Assembly (NCBI GenBank): GCA_964579295.1
Contig: CAZOGK010000014.1
Location: 1 to 64,000, forward strand
Source: JAAYYY01 sp964579295
Lineage (GTDB): Bacteria; Chloroflexota; Anaerolineae; Promineifilales; Promineifilaceae
Direction: 5' to 3'
Length of the DNA stretch: 64,000 bases
Made by a program: the position numbers and the translations under genes. The notes under the pieces are model-generated. The model made no database searches, was not told the DNA's origin, and saw only the letters and a program-made list of their open reading frames with translations. The stretch's first letter is position 1. Each line of letters starts with the position of its first letter. This document shows, piece after piece, positions 1 to 7,688 of the stretch.

Positions 1-54
1 TATCGTCCCGATGTTCACATGCGGCTTCTCACGTAAAAACTTCTCTTTTCCCAT
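1..54 (-). CDS. tuf: Elongation factor Tu, N-terminal 18 residues (gene runs off the window)
   Basis: The reading frame starts at an ATG whose first base is 54 and runs off the left edge. The visible residues contain EKFLREKPHVNIGTI, the start of EF-Tu just before its GTP-binding P-loop. A GGAGG Shine-Dalgarno sequence lies about 9 bases upstream, in the 23-base gap after fusA. Its place after rpsL-rpsG-fusA is the classical str operon order. EF-Tu carries aminoacyl-tRNA to the ribosome. Residue 2 is Gly where Ala is usual. Only the start is visible, so intactness cannot be judged. Confidence 0.93.
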   Translation of the reverse strand, partial: MGKEKFLREKPHVNIGTI

Positions 55-77
55 TTCCTGCCCTCCGGGTACTCTTG

Positions 78-2150
78 TTAGTTACTCTTTAATAGCTTAT
101 CGGCCAGACCTTCCGGTACCGGCGCGTAATGATCCAGTTCCATCGTGAACGTGCCGCGCCCCTGAGTCATGGAGCGCAGACGGGTGGCATAGCCAAACAT
201 CTCCGCCAGCGGCACCCGTGAACGAACTGCCTGAACGCTTTCCCCGCGCATTTCCATACCTTCGATAGCACCGCGCTGCGCCGAGATGTTGCCAATCACG
301 TCGCCGGTATACTCTTCCGGCGCCGTGACCTCGACATTCATGACAGGCTCCAGCAACACCGGCCGTCCGCGCTCGACAGCTTCCTTCGCCGCCATTGAAC
401 CCGCAATCTTAAAGGCCATTTCCGACGAATCGACGTCATGGTAGGAGCCGTCAACCAGGCTAACCTTCACGTCAACCACCGGGTATCCGGCCAGCACGCC
501 GCTCTCCAGCGCCTCGCGTATGCCAGATTCGGCCGGGCGGATGAATTCCTTGGGAATCGCGCCGCCGATAATCTTGTCTTCAAAGATAACGCCCGAGCCT
601 GGCTCCAGTGGCTCCATGTCGATGACCACGTGACCATACTGGCCGCGGCCACCGGTCTGACGCACAAAGCGGCCTTCGATAGCTGTCGCCTGCCGGGTGA
701 TCGTCTCACGGTAAGCTACCCGCGGGCGGCCCACGTTTGCCGCAACCTTGAACTCGCGCAGCATACGGTCGATCAGGACTTCCAGATGCAGCTCGCCCAT
801 TCCATAGAGAACGGTCTGGCCGGTCTGGTCGTCGGTGCGTACCTGGAAGGTCGGGTCCTCTTCGGCCAGCGCCCGCAGCGCCACGCCCATCTTGTCCTGA
901 TCCAGGTTCGTCTTCGGCTCAATCGCCATCGAGATAACCGGTTCAGGAAAGTCGATGGCCTCCAGCAAAATCGGGTGACTGATCGACGTCAGAGTATCGC
1001 CGGTAAAGGTGTTCTTCAGACCCAGGGTGGCGGCGATGTGCCCGGCGCGAACCTCTTCCAGGTCTTCACGGTGATCGGCGTGCATCTGCAGAATGCGGCC
1101 GATTCGTTCGCGCTTCTCTTTGGAAGCATTGAAAACGGTGTCGCCGCGCGTCAGCACACCCGAGTAGACGCGGAAGTAGGCCAGGCGCCCCACGTAGGGG
1201 TCGGTGACAATTTTAAAGACCAATGCGGACAGCGGGGCGTCGTCGTCCGGCGGGCGGCTATCTTCAGCGCCGGTCACCGGGTGCGTGCCCTGAATATCCG
1301 GAACGTCCAGGGGCGAGGGCAGGTAGTAGACCACAGCGTCGAGCACCCGCTGGATACCTTTGTTGCGCAGCGCCGAGCCGCATAGGACCGGTGTCACCTC
1401 GCCGCGAATCGTCGCCTGGCGTAGGGCCGCGCGCAGCTCTTCGACTGAGATCTCCTCGTCCTCGAGGTAGCGCATCATCAGCTCTTCGTCGGTCTCGATG
1501 ATGTTCTCGATGATGGAGGCCCGGGCGGCTTCCGCCTCGTCACGCACCTCGTCGGGGATCTCCACCGGGTGCGGGCGCGCACCAAGATCTTCCTCGTCCC
1601 AGCCAACAGCCTCCATCGTCAGCAGATCGACGATGCCACGGAAAGAAGACTCGCTGCCAATCGGCCACTGGATGGCGACCGGGTTGGCCTTCAGCCGATC
1701 GCGGATCATCTCAATCGTCCGCTCGAAATTGGCCCCGACGCGATCCATTTTGTTCACGAAACAGATGCGCGGCACGGCATATTGATCCGCCTGCCGCCAC
1801 ACCGTTTCCGACTGCGGCTCTACGCCGGCGACGGCGTCAAAGACGACGACGCCGCCGTCTAGCACGCGCAGGCTGCGCTGCACCTCAGCCGTAAAGTCGA
1901 TATGGCCCGGGGTGTCGATGATGTTGATCTGGTGGTCCATCCAGTAGGAGGTAGTCGCGGCGGCCATAATGGTAATGCCCCGCTCCTGCTCCTGCGGCAT
2001 ATGGTCCATGGTGGCAGAGCCTTCATGAACTTCGCCCATGCGGTGGATACGACCGGTGTAGTAGAGCACACGCTCAGTCGTGGTCGTCTTGCCGGCATCG
2101 ATATGGGCGATGATGCCTATGTTACGGACCTTCTCTAAAGGATAAGCCAT
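78..2150 (-). CDS. fusA: Elongation factor G (canonical, str-operon copy)
   Basis: A translational GTPase that drives ribosomal translocation and, with RRF, ribosome recycling in the cytoplasm. It has 690 residues, the normal family length. The G1 motif AHIDAGKTT is at about residues 16-24, the G2 region QERGITI at about 56-62, DTPGHIDF is G3 and NKMD is G4, so the GTPase looks intact. The domain IV and V signatures (GGRGQYGHV, YTGDVIGN) follow. It lies 20 bases after rpsG and 23 bases before tuf, within the str operon. A second EF-G-like gene at 17971-20034 is more diverged, so this copy is probably the housekeeping factor. Confidence 0.98.
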   Translation of the reverse strand: MAYPLEKVRNIGIIAHIDAGKTTTTERVLYYTGRIHRMGEVHEGSATMDHMPQEQERGITIMAAATTSYWMDHQINIIDTPGHIDFTAEVQRSLRVLDGGVVVFDAVAGVEPQSETVWRQADQYAVPRICFVNKMDRVGANFERTIEMIRDRLKANPVAIQWPIGSESSFRGIVDLLTMEAVGWDEEDLGARPHPVEIPDEVRDEAEAARASIIENIIETDEELMMRYLEDEEISVEELRAALRQATIRGEVTPVLCGSALRNKGIQRVLDAVVYYLPSPLDVPDIQGTHPVTGAEDSRPPDDDAPLSALVFKIVTDPYVGRLAYFRVYSGVLTRGDTVFNASKEKRERIGRILQMHADHREDLEEVRAGHIAATLGLKNTFTGDTLTSISHPILLEAIDFPEPVISMAIEPKTNLDQDKMGVALRALAEEDPTFQVRTDDQTGQTVLYGMGELHLEVLIDRMLREFKVAANVGRPRVAYRETITRQATAIEGRFVRQTGGRGQYGHVVIDMEPLEPGSGVIFEDKIIGGAIPKEFIRPAESGIREALESGVLAGYPVVDVKVSLVDGSYHDVDSSEMAFKIAGSMAAKEAVERGRPVLLEPVMNVEVTAPEEYTGDVIGNISAQRGAIEGMEMRGESVQAVRSRVPLAEMFGYATRLRSMTQGRGTFTMELDHYAPVPEGLADKLLKSN

Positions 2151-2170
2151 CTCGATTCCGTTACGATTGC

Positions 2171-2641
2171 TTAGAAGCGATAGTGGGCAAAGGCCCGGTT
2201 CGCTTCCGCCATACGGTGCGCGTCGTCCTTACGCTTGACGGCAGCGCCCTGGTTGTTGGCAGCATCCATCAATTCAGCTGCCAGTTTCTCGCGCATGGAA
2301 CGGCCGCCGCGGCCGCGTGCGGCCGTCAGCAGCCAGCGCATCGCCAGGCTGGTACGCCGGCCCGGGGGCACTTCCACCGGCACCTGATACGTAGAGCCGC
2401 CGACTCGGCGGGGCCGTACTTCCACGCGCGGCGCTGCGTTATCCAATGCCTGCTCAAAGACTTCAATGGCAGGTCTCTTTGTCCGCTCTTCGATAATTTC
2501 AAAGGCGTCATGAAGAATCGACTCGGCGGTGCTTTTCTTACCGCCGTGCATCAGCCGGTTCACAAACATCGTGACGCGCCTGCTGTTGTAGCGAAGATCG
2601 GGCTCAATCTCCCGTGGTTCCGGACTGTAACGTCTTGGCAT
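2171..2641 (-). CDS. rpsG: 30S ribosomal protein S7
   Basis: A primary assembly protein of the 30S head that binds the 3' domain of 16S rRNA near the decoding and exit sites. It has 156 residues, the usual length, with typical S7 stretches: MPRRYSPEPREIEPD at the start, FVNRLMHGGKKSTAE at about 26-40, and a C-terminal KRKDDAHRMAEANRAFAHYR. It sits 30 bases after rpsL and 20 bases before fusA. In enterobacteria S7 represses this operon through the rpsL-rpsG spacer. Here that spacer is too short to hold such an element, so any feedback would have to act elsewhere, for example in the leader at about 3092-3369. Confidence 0.98.
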   Translation of the reverse strand: MPRRYSPEPREIEPDLRYNSRRVTMFVNRLMHGGKKSTAESILHDAFEIIEERTKRPAIEVFEQALDNAAPRVEVRPRRVGGSTYQVPVEVPPGRRTSLAMRWLLTAARGRGGRSMREKLAAELMDAANNQGAAVKRKDDAHRMAEANRAFAHYRF

Positions 2642-2671
2642 GTTGCCGACTCCTTACGCTAGGTCGCTAGC

Positions 2672-3091
2672 TTACTGTCGCGGCGCCTTGGCCCCATACT
2701 TGGAGCGACCCTGGCGGCGATCATTAACACCGGTAGCGTCGAGCGCACCACGGACAATGTGGTACCGAACACCCGGCAGGTCCTTAACCCGGCCGCCGCG
2801 CACCAGCACCACCGAGTGGTCCTGCAGCGAGTGGCCTTCGCCGGGAATGTAGGCAGTCACTTCAATGCCGTTGCTCAGGCGGACACGAGCCACCTTACGC
2901 AGCGCCGAATTCGGCTTCTTGGGCGTGGCGGTAGCCACACGCGTGCACACACCGCGCTTCTGCGGCGCGCCGCCCGACTGCCGGGAGCGCCGCTGCTTAA
3001 AGGTATTGAACGTCCACTGCAGCGCCGGCGACTTGCTCTTCTTTTTCTTCGGCGTACGTCCTTTGCGGACGAGCTGGTTAATTGTGGGCAC
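2672..3091 (-). CDS. rpsL: 30S ribosomal protein S12
   Basis: The decoding-centre protein of the 30S subunit, 139 residues. The two loops that contact the A-site and streptomycin are unaltered (TPKKPNSALRK and GGRVKDLPGVRYH), so no classical streptomycin-resistance substitution is visible. The Asp in VKDLPG is the residue that RimO methylthiolates, and a rimO gene lies at 41101-42495. It is the first gene of the str operon. The next gene upstream on this strand is rpoB, 440 bases away. rpoC, which usually separates rpoB from rpsL, is not there. Confidence 0.98.
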   Translation of the reverse strand: MPTINQLVRKGRTPKKKKSKSPALQWTFNTFKQRRSRQSGGAPQKRGVCTRVATATPKKPNSALRKVARVRLSNGIEVTAYIPGEGHSLQDHSVVLVRGGRVKDLPGVRYHIVRGALDATGVNDRRQGRSKYGAKAPRQ

Positions 3092-3191
3092 TTCTACCTA
3101 TCTCCTTGTCCAGCTTTTTCGACAAAATTCGAGGCGCATTTGCCATCTTCATGGCCCGGCGCCCCACTTTCTTAACAACTTTTTTCGGCAA

Positions 3192-3225
3192 TCGAGGCCA
3201 TCAGAGTAGATCTTGATGGCCTCGA
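3192..3225 (-). promoter_or_regulatory. Perfect 12-bp hairpin in the str-operon leader
   Basis: Bases 3192-3203 (tcgaggccatca) are fully complementary to 3214-3225, leaving a 10-base loop. It falls about midway between the proposed promoter and rpsL, in a 275-base untranslated leader. No run of T follows it in the direction of transcription, so it is not a simple terminator. A regulatory or protein-binding leader structure is my inference. Apart from this hairpin, the promoter and the post-rpoB hairpin, I see nothing in the 440-base gap 3092-3531. Confidence 0.55.
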
Positions 3226-3375
3226 AAGTAATTCGTTTATGCAATTCGTAACTGTTGGCCGGAGGGCGGCTAGACCCTACCTAACGTCGGCGTGTCAGCA
3301 ATGTCGTGCTTTTTTCATTTTAACACCTGCGTTACGCGGCCAGAGTTACGACCGTAATCGAATACACGAATAAGT

Positions 3376-3403
3376 ATTCTAGCACAACCGCTCTGAATGT
3401 CAA
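3376..3403 (-). promoter_or_regulatory. Predicted sigma70-type promoter of the str operon
   Basis: Read on the minus strand: TTGACA (3403-3398), a 16-base spacer, then TAGAAT (3381-3376). That matches the consensus at 6/6 and 5/6. Transcription would begin near 3369 and give a leader of about 275 bases before rpsL. Having its own promoter fits with rpsL not being simply read through from rpoB. Confidence 0.75.
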
Positions 3404-3458
3404 ACGACGCGCGAGTCACGTCGTCACCCGCAGCGCCGCCATCCTGGCAGAGGCGGCA

Positions 3459-3504
3459 GCAGGCGCGCTTCCTGCCGTAATCCAGGACAGGAAAGCGCGC
3501 CTGC
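3459..3504 (-). terminator. Long GC-rich hairpin after rpoB (terminator-like, no U tract)
   Basis: Bases 3459-3474 pair with 3488-3504 (gcaggcgcgctt-cctg against caggaaagcgcgcctgc), giving 16 base pairs with a single bulge and a 13-base loop. It begins 28 bases past the rpoB stop codon. No T run follows on the minus strand, so it may act as an RNA 3'-end stabiliser or a Rho-assisted stop rather than a classical intrinsic terminator. Confidence 0.6.
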
Positions 3505-3531
3505 GTCTCTTCTTTATGCTGTTGGTAAGCC

Positions 3532-6500
3532 TTAGCGCCGGCTGCGGGACAGGTCCATCAGGCCCGGACCAACCCACTTCTTCTGCCGCCGGTCGTCTTC
3601 CTTGCCGAAGCGAATCACGTCGCCTTCTTCTGTTACCGCTTCGACGGCCAGGCCGAGGCTCTGCAGCTCTTTGACCAGCACGCGGAAGCTTGCCGGGACG
3701 CCCGGCTCTTCAATCGGCTCGTCCTTGACGATGGCCTCATAGGTCTTGACGCGGCCCTGAACGTCGTCGGACTTCACGGTGAGCATTTCCTGAAGGGTAT
3801 GCGCGGCGCCATATGCTTCCAGCGCCCACACTTCCATCTCGCCGAACCGCTGGCCGCCAAACTGCGCCTTACCACCCAGCGGCTGCTGGGTAACCAGGCT
3901 GTAAGGGCCTGTCGAGCGCGCATGAACCTTATCTTCCACCAGGTGGGCCAGTTTCAGCATGTGCAGAATGCCCACGGTAACCGGCTGGTCAAAAGGATCG
4001 CCCGACTTACCGTCGAACAGCATCGTCTTGCCCAGTATCGGCAGCGGCTGACCCGTCGCCAGCGTCACCTGATTGCACAGCTCAAAGAGACGCTCAAGCT
4101 CAATTTCGCGCGGGTCTATCCGCAGCTCGTCGCCCAGCTCTTCGCCATAGCGTTCAAGCATGGCGCTGTACCATTCACGAACGGCCACCTCAATGGCCCG
4201 GTCGTCGTACTGAATCCGGTCCTTCTTGGCCAGCTTGAAGTCGCCGAAGATCTCGGCCGGGTCCCAGCCCGCTTCCATGAGCCACTCGCGCACAACCGAC
4301 ATGCGGGCGTGCACGCGCTCCGTTTCCAGCCGCGATGGGTCATATCCCTTATCGGCCAGCCAGGAAGCGACAAAGAAACGCCGTGCGGCTTCATCGTCCT
4401 TCAGCGTCTCTGTGTCATACTCCATCTCCTGCAGCCAGTCCCATGCCCAGGCCGTCACAACCTCCCAGGCACGGTCGACGAGCCAGGCGCGCGCCAGCTC
4501 TGACTGGATCTCGCGCTCGCTGGCGCCGTCAAAGACCGGCGTCACCGCCCGGAAACCGAGGCGGTCGGCAGCCCAGCCGAGATACGTCTCCAGCACCTGG
4601 CCCATGTTCATACGGCCCGGCACGCCCAGCGGGTTGAGGATAATGTCGATGGGCGTCCCATCGGCCAGAAACGGCATATCTTCGACAGGCACGACCTTGG
4701 AGATGACGCCCTTGTTCCCGTGGCGGCCGGCCATCTTATCGCCTTCCTGCACCTTACGGCGCTGGGCCACGCTAACTTGGACCATCGTCTCCACGCCGGC
4801 CGGCAGGTCGCGGTCATGCTGGCGGTCAAACACCTTCACGTCGACAACCTTGCCCCGCGCGCCGTGCGGCAGGCGCAGGCTGGAATCTTTCACCTCACGC
4901 GCCTTGTCACCGAAGATGGCCCGCAATAGCTTCTCTTCCGGCGTCAGCTCCTTCTCACCCTTGGGCGTGATCTTGCCCACGAGGATGTCGTTTTCTTTTA
5001 CGTCGGCGCCGATGCGGATAATGCCACGTTCGTCAAGGTCTTTGAGCGTATCCTCGCTGACGTTGGGGATGTCGTAGGTGATTTCCTCCGGTCCCAGCTT
5101 CGTATCGCGCGCCTCCAGCTCGTGCTTTTCAATATGCACCGAGGTGAAGATGTCTTCACGGACTAACCGCTCGCTAACTAGAATAGCATCCTCGAAGTTG
5201 CCGCCTTCCCAGGACAGGAATGCGACGACCACGTCCTGGCCCAGGGCCAGCTCGCCAAACTCGGTCGAAGAGCTATCGGCCAGCACGTCGTCCTTGTGCA
5301 CGCGCTGACCGGTAACGACGACCGGCCGCTGGTCAATGCAGGTACTCTGGTTGGAGCGATTGTACTTGCGCAGGTTGTAGACGTGCGGACCGTTCTCTTC
5401 CAGGACCGTAATCCGCTCGCCGGTGACGCTCAATACCTCGCCATCGGCTCGGGCCAGTACCACCTGCCCACTGTTGTAAGCAGCCTGCTGCTCCATGCCC
5501 GTGCTGACGATAGGCACGTCCGGCTGCAGCAGAGGCACCGCCTGCCGCTGCATGTTCGAGCCCATCAGGGCGCGGTTGGCATCGTCGTGCTCCAGGAACG
5601 GGATCAGCGCGGCCGAGACGCCAACAATCTGGCGCGGCGCAACGTCAATGTAATCGACGCGCATGACCGGGCTGATCTGGAAGTCCTGGTTGCGCCGGCT
5701 GCTGACGCGGCGGCCTACAAACTGACCGCGCTCGTCTAGCTCCGCATTGGCCTGGGCGATGGTGTAATGGTCCTCCTCGTCGGCCGACATGTAGGTAATC
5801 TCGTCGGTGACAAAGGGAACGACCTTGATCTCCGTGAGGCCGGCGGCGCGCAGCTGTGTGACATGCTCGGCGGTAATCGCCTCGCCGGCCGGCACAATAA
5901 CATCGTCGCTCTCGGGCGCCGTGATGTCGTCAAAGGCGTTATGCCCGATCAGCTCGTCGTCGCCGTCGCCGTTCTCCTCCAGGCGAATGGTGTTGCGCAC
6001 CCGCCGGTACGGCGTCTCGATAAAGCCATAGCGGTTCACCCGGCCGTAGGTAGCCAGGCGGCCGATGAGGCCAATGTTCGGACCTTCCGGCGTTTCCACC
6101 GGGCAGATACGGCCATAGTGGCTGTGGTGTACGTCGCGCACCTCAAAGCCGGCGCGCTCGCGGCGCAGGCCGCCTGGGCCAAGCGCCGACAGGGTACGCT
6201 TGTGCGTCAGCTCGGAGAGCGGGTTGGCCTGCTCCATGAACTGGCTGAGCTGGCTGCTGCCGAAGAACTCGCGAATGGCGGCGACGACCGGCCGGATGTT
6301 AATCAGGCTGACGGGCGTCAGGTTCTCCTTATCGCGGATCGACATGCGCTCGCGCACCACGCGCTCCATGCGGCGCAGGCCGACGCGCAGCTTCGCCTGC
6401 AGCAGCTCGCCCACCGTCTTCACGCGCCGGTTGCCGAGATGATCGATGTCATCCGGCCCTTCCTGCCCGTTGTTGATGCGGATCATGTGCCGCACCAGGT

Positions 6501-7482
6501 TGACAATATCGTGCTGGGTAAGCGTGCGGTTTTCTTCGGGAATAATATCGGAAAGGCCGAGCCGCTTGCTCAGCTTGTAGCGGCCGACGCGGGCCAGATC
6601 GTAGCGGCGCGGGTCAAAGAGCTGCTCCACCAGATACTGGCGTGCATTGTCCAGGGTCGGCGGATCGCCGGGGCGCATGCGCTTGTAGAACTCAAGCAGT
6701 GCCTGCTCGGCTAGCGACGCGTCCTGATCCCAGATCGGTTCCTGCTCGATGCTGCCCTGGATGTAGAGATGCTCCGCGTTGTTGTCCACATCCTCGAAGA
6801 GGGCCAGAATTTCCTGGTCGCTCCCTTCCTTTAGTAACTGGTTGCCCATGCCATCGTCCACGGCAGCCAGCGCCCGCAGGAAGAGCGTCACCGGAATGGT
6901 CCGCTTGCGGTTGAACTTGACGGTCAGGTAATCAGTTTTGCGCGTCTCAAATTCCATCCACGCGCCGCGATCGGGAATCAGTTTGGCCTTGGCTAACGGC
7001 CGTCCGGTCGCCCGCTCTTCTTCAACTTCAAAATAGACGCCGGGCGAGCGGATTAGCTGGCTGACGACAACGCGCTCGGTACCATTAATAATGAAAGTGC
7101 CGGCCGGCGTCATCATGGGGAAATCGCCCAGGAAAATGTCCTGGACGATAGGCTGGTCAAGCTCGGTGCTGTAGAGCAGCACCTTGACGTGAAGCGGAGC
7201 GGCATAGCTTATATCCCGCTCGACGCACTCTTCTACTGAATATTTTGGGTCGTCAAACCAATAGTTGAGACCGAACCCTTCGACCTCAGGTGAGCTGCTT
7301 GGAAAGTAGAGTCTGAGGTTGCCGTTGAAGCTCTCGATGGGCGAGATCTCCTCGAACAGCTCCGCGAGTCCTTCCTTAATAAAGGCATCAAAGGAGTCGA
7401 GCTGCACATCGATCAGCGTGGGCAGCTCAAGGGGAGCAGTCGTGTGGGCGTAACTCTTTTTCTCGTAATTACGTTTGGGCAT
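3532..7482 (-). CDS. rpoB: DNA-directed RNA polymerase beta subunit
   Basis: The beta subunit of RNA polymerase, which forms one jaw of the catalytic cleft together with beta'. It has 1316 residues, close to the family norm. Recognisable blocks include FGSSQLSQF and the rifampicin region at about 408-436, the ETPEGPNIGLI block, EDAILVSERLV, and the C-terminal KAQFGGQRFGEMEVWALEAYGA. In the rifampicin pocket the residues matching E. coli D516 and R529 are Glu and Thr. A start at 7482 has AGAGG five bases upstream. Downstream comes the str operon rather than rpoC, and upstream a glycosyltransferase rather than rplL, so the gene is out of its usual context. Confidence 0.99.
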   Translation of the reverse strand: MPKRNYEKKSYAHTTAPLELPTLIDVQLDSFDAFIKEGLAELFEEISPIESFNGNLRLYFPSSSPEVEGFGLNYWFDDPKYSVEECVERDISYAAPLHVKVLLYSTELDQPIVQDIFLGDFPMMTPAGTFIINGTERVVVSQLIRSPGVYFEVEEERATGRPLAKAKLIPDRGAWMEFETRKTDYLTVKFNRKRTIPVTLFLRALAAVDDGMGNQLLKEGSDQEILALFEDVDNNAEHLYIQGSIEQEPIWDQDASLAEQALLEFYKRMRPGDPPTLDNARQYLVEQLFDPRRYDLARVGRYKLSKRLGLSDIIPEENRTLTQHDIVNLVRHMIRINNGQEGPDDIDHLGNRRVKTVGELLQAKLRVGLRRMERVVRERMSIRDKENLTPVSLINIRPVVAAIREFFGSSQLSQFMEQANPLSELTHKRTLSALGPGGLRRERAGFEVRDVHHSHYGRICPVETPEGPNIGLIGRLATYGRVNRYGFIETPYRRVRNTIRLEENGDGDDELIGHNAFDDITAPESDDVIVPAGEAITAEHVTQLRAAGLTEIKVVPFVTDEITYMSADEEDHYTIAQANAELDERGQFVGRRVSSRRNQDFQISPVMRVDYIDVAPRQIVGVSAALIPFLEHDDANRALMGSNMQRQAVPLLQPDVPIVSTGMEQQAAYNSGQVVLARADGEVLSVTGERITVLEENGPHVYNLRKYNRSNQSTCIDQRPVVVTGQRVHKDDVLADSSSTEFGELALGQDVVVAFLSWEGGNFEDAILVSERLVREDIFTSVHIEKHELEARDTKLGPEEITYDIPNVSEDTLKDLDERGIIRIGADVKENDILVGKITPKGEKELTPEEKLLRAIFGDKAREVKDSSLRLPHGARGKVVDVKVFDRQHDRDLPAGVETMVQVSVAQRRKVQEGDKMAGRHGNKGVISKVVPVEDMPFLADGTPIDIILNPLGVPGRMNMGQVLETYLGWAADRLGFRAVTPVFDGASEREIQSELARAWLVDRAWEVVTAWAWDWLQEMEYDTETLKDDEAARRFFVASWLADKGYDPSRLETERVHARMSVVREWLMEAGWDPAEIFGDFKLAKKDRIQYDDRAIEVAVREWYSAMLERYGEELGDELRIDPREIELERLFELCNQVTLATGQPLPILGKTMLFDGKSGDPFDQPVTVGILHMLKLAHLVEDKVHARSTGPYSLVTQQPLGGKAQFGGQRFGEMEVWALEAYGAAHTLQEMLTVKSDDVQGRVKTYEAIVKDEPIEEPGVPASFRVLVKELQSLGLAVEAVTEEGDVIRFGKEDDRRQKKWVGPGLMDLSRSRR

Positions 7483-7534
7483 TTATCCTCTCATCCCGTG
7501 CTCTGACTCTGACAACTAGCCGGCGCCTATCACC

Positions 7535-7569
7535 AAAAAAGGATACAATTACCAGTGAATTGCATCCTT
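7535..7569 (-). promoter_or_regulatory. Terminator-like hairpin inside the rpoB leader (possible attenuator)
   Basis: On the minus strand aaggatgcaatt (7569-7558) pairs with aattgtatcctt (7550-7539) through 12 base pairs including one G-U, around a 7-base loop, and runs into six T (7540-7535). This is a textbook intrinsic terminator. It lies about 80-115 bases downstream of the rpoB promoter and 52 bases before the rpoB start. A small stem (7597-7601 with 7581-7585) precedes it. It could also end read-through from the glycosyltransferase gene. Confidence 0.7.
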
Positions 7570-7652
7570 GCATCTTCCCACCCGTCCCCCGGACGCACGG
7601 GCAGTCAAAACCCGACCGAAAACGACCGGAACGGCCGGTATGCAGACTAGGT

Positions 7653-7680
7653 ATTATACGCCCTGGCGCGGCGCTGTCAA
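7653..7680 (-). promoter_or_regulatory. Predicted consensus sigma70-type promoter of rpoB
   Basis: Minus strand: TTGACA (7680-7675), a 16-base spacer, then TATAAT (7658-7653), a full match to both hexamers. It sits 9 bases after the stop codon of the glycosyltransferase gene and predicts a leader of about 160 bases before rpoB. It is the strongest promoter match I found in the window. Confidence 0.85.
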
Positions 7681-7688
7681 CTCGAATA

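Noticed and set aside
438..1385. 315-codon open frame opposite fusA
   Set aside because: It is wholly antisense to a clear EF-G gene, has no family character and no ribosome site; GC-rich codon bias produces such frames.
3192..3225. Leader hairpin as an intrinsic terminator
   Set aside because: No T run follows on the transcribed strand; an A run follows instead.
5767..6714. 315-codon open frame opposite rpoB
   Set aside because: Antisense to conserved rpoB blocks; composition mirrors its codons and there is no recognisable motif.
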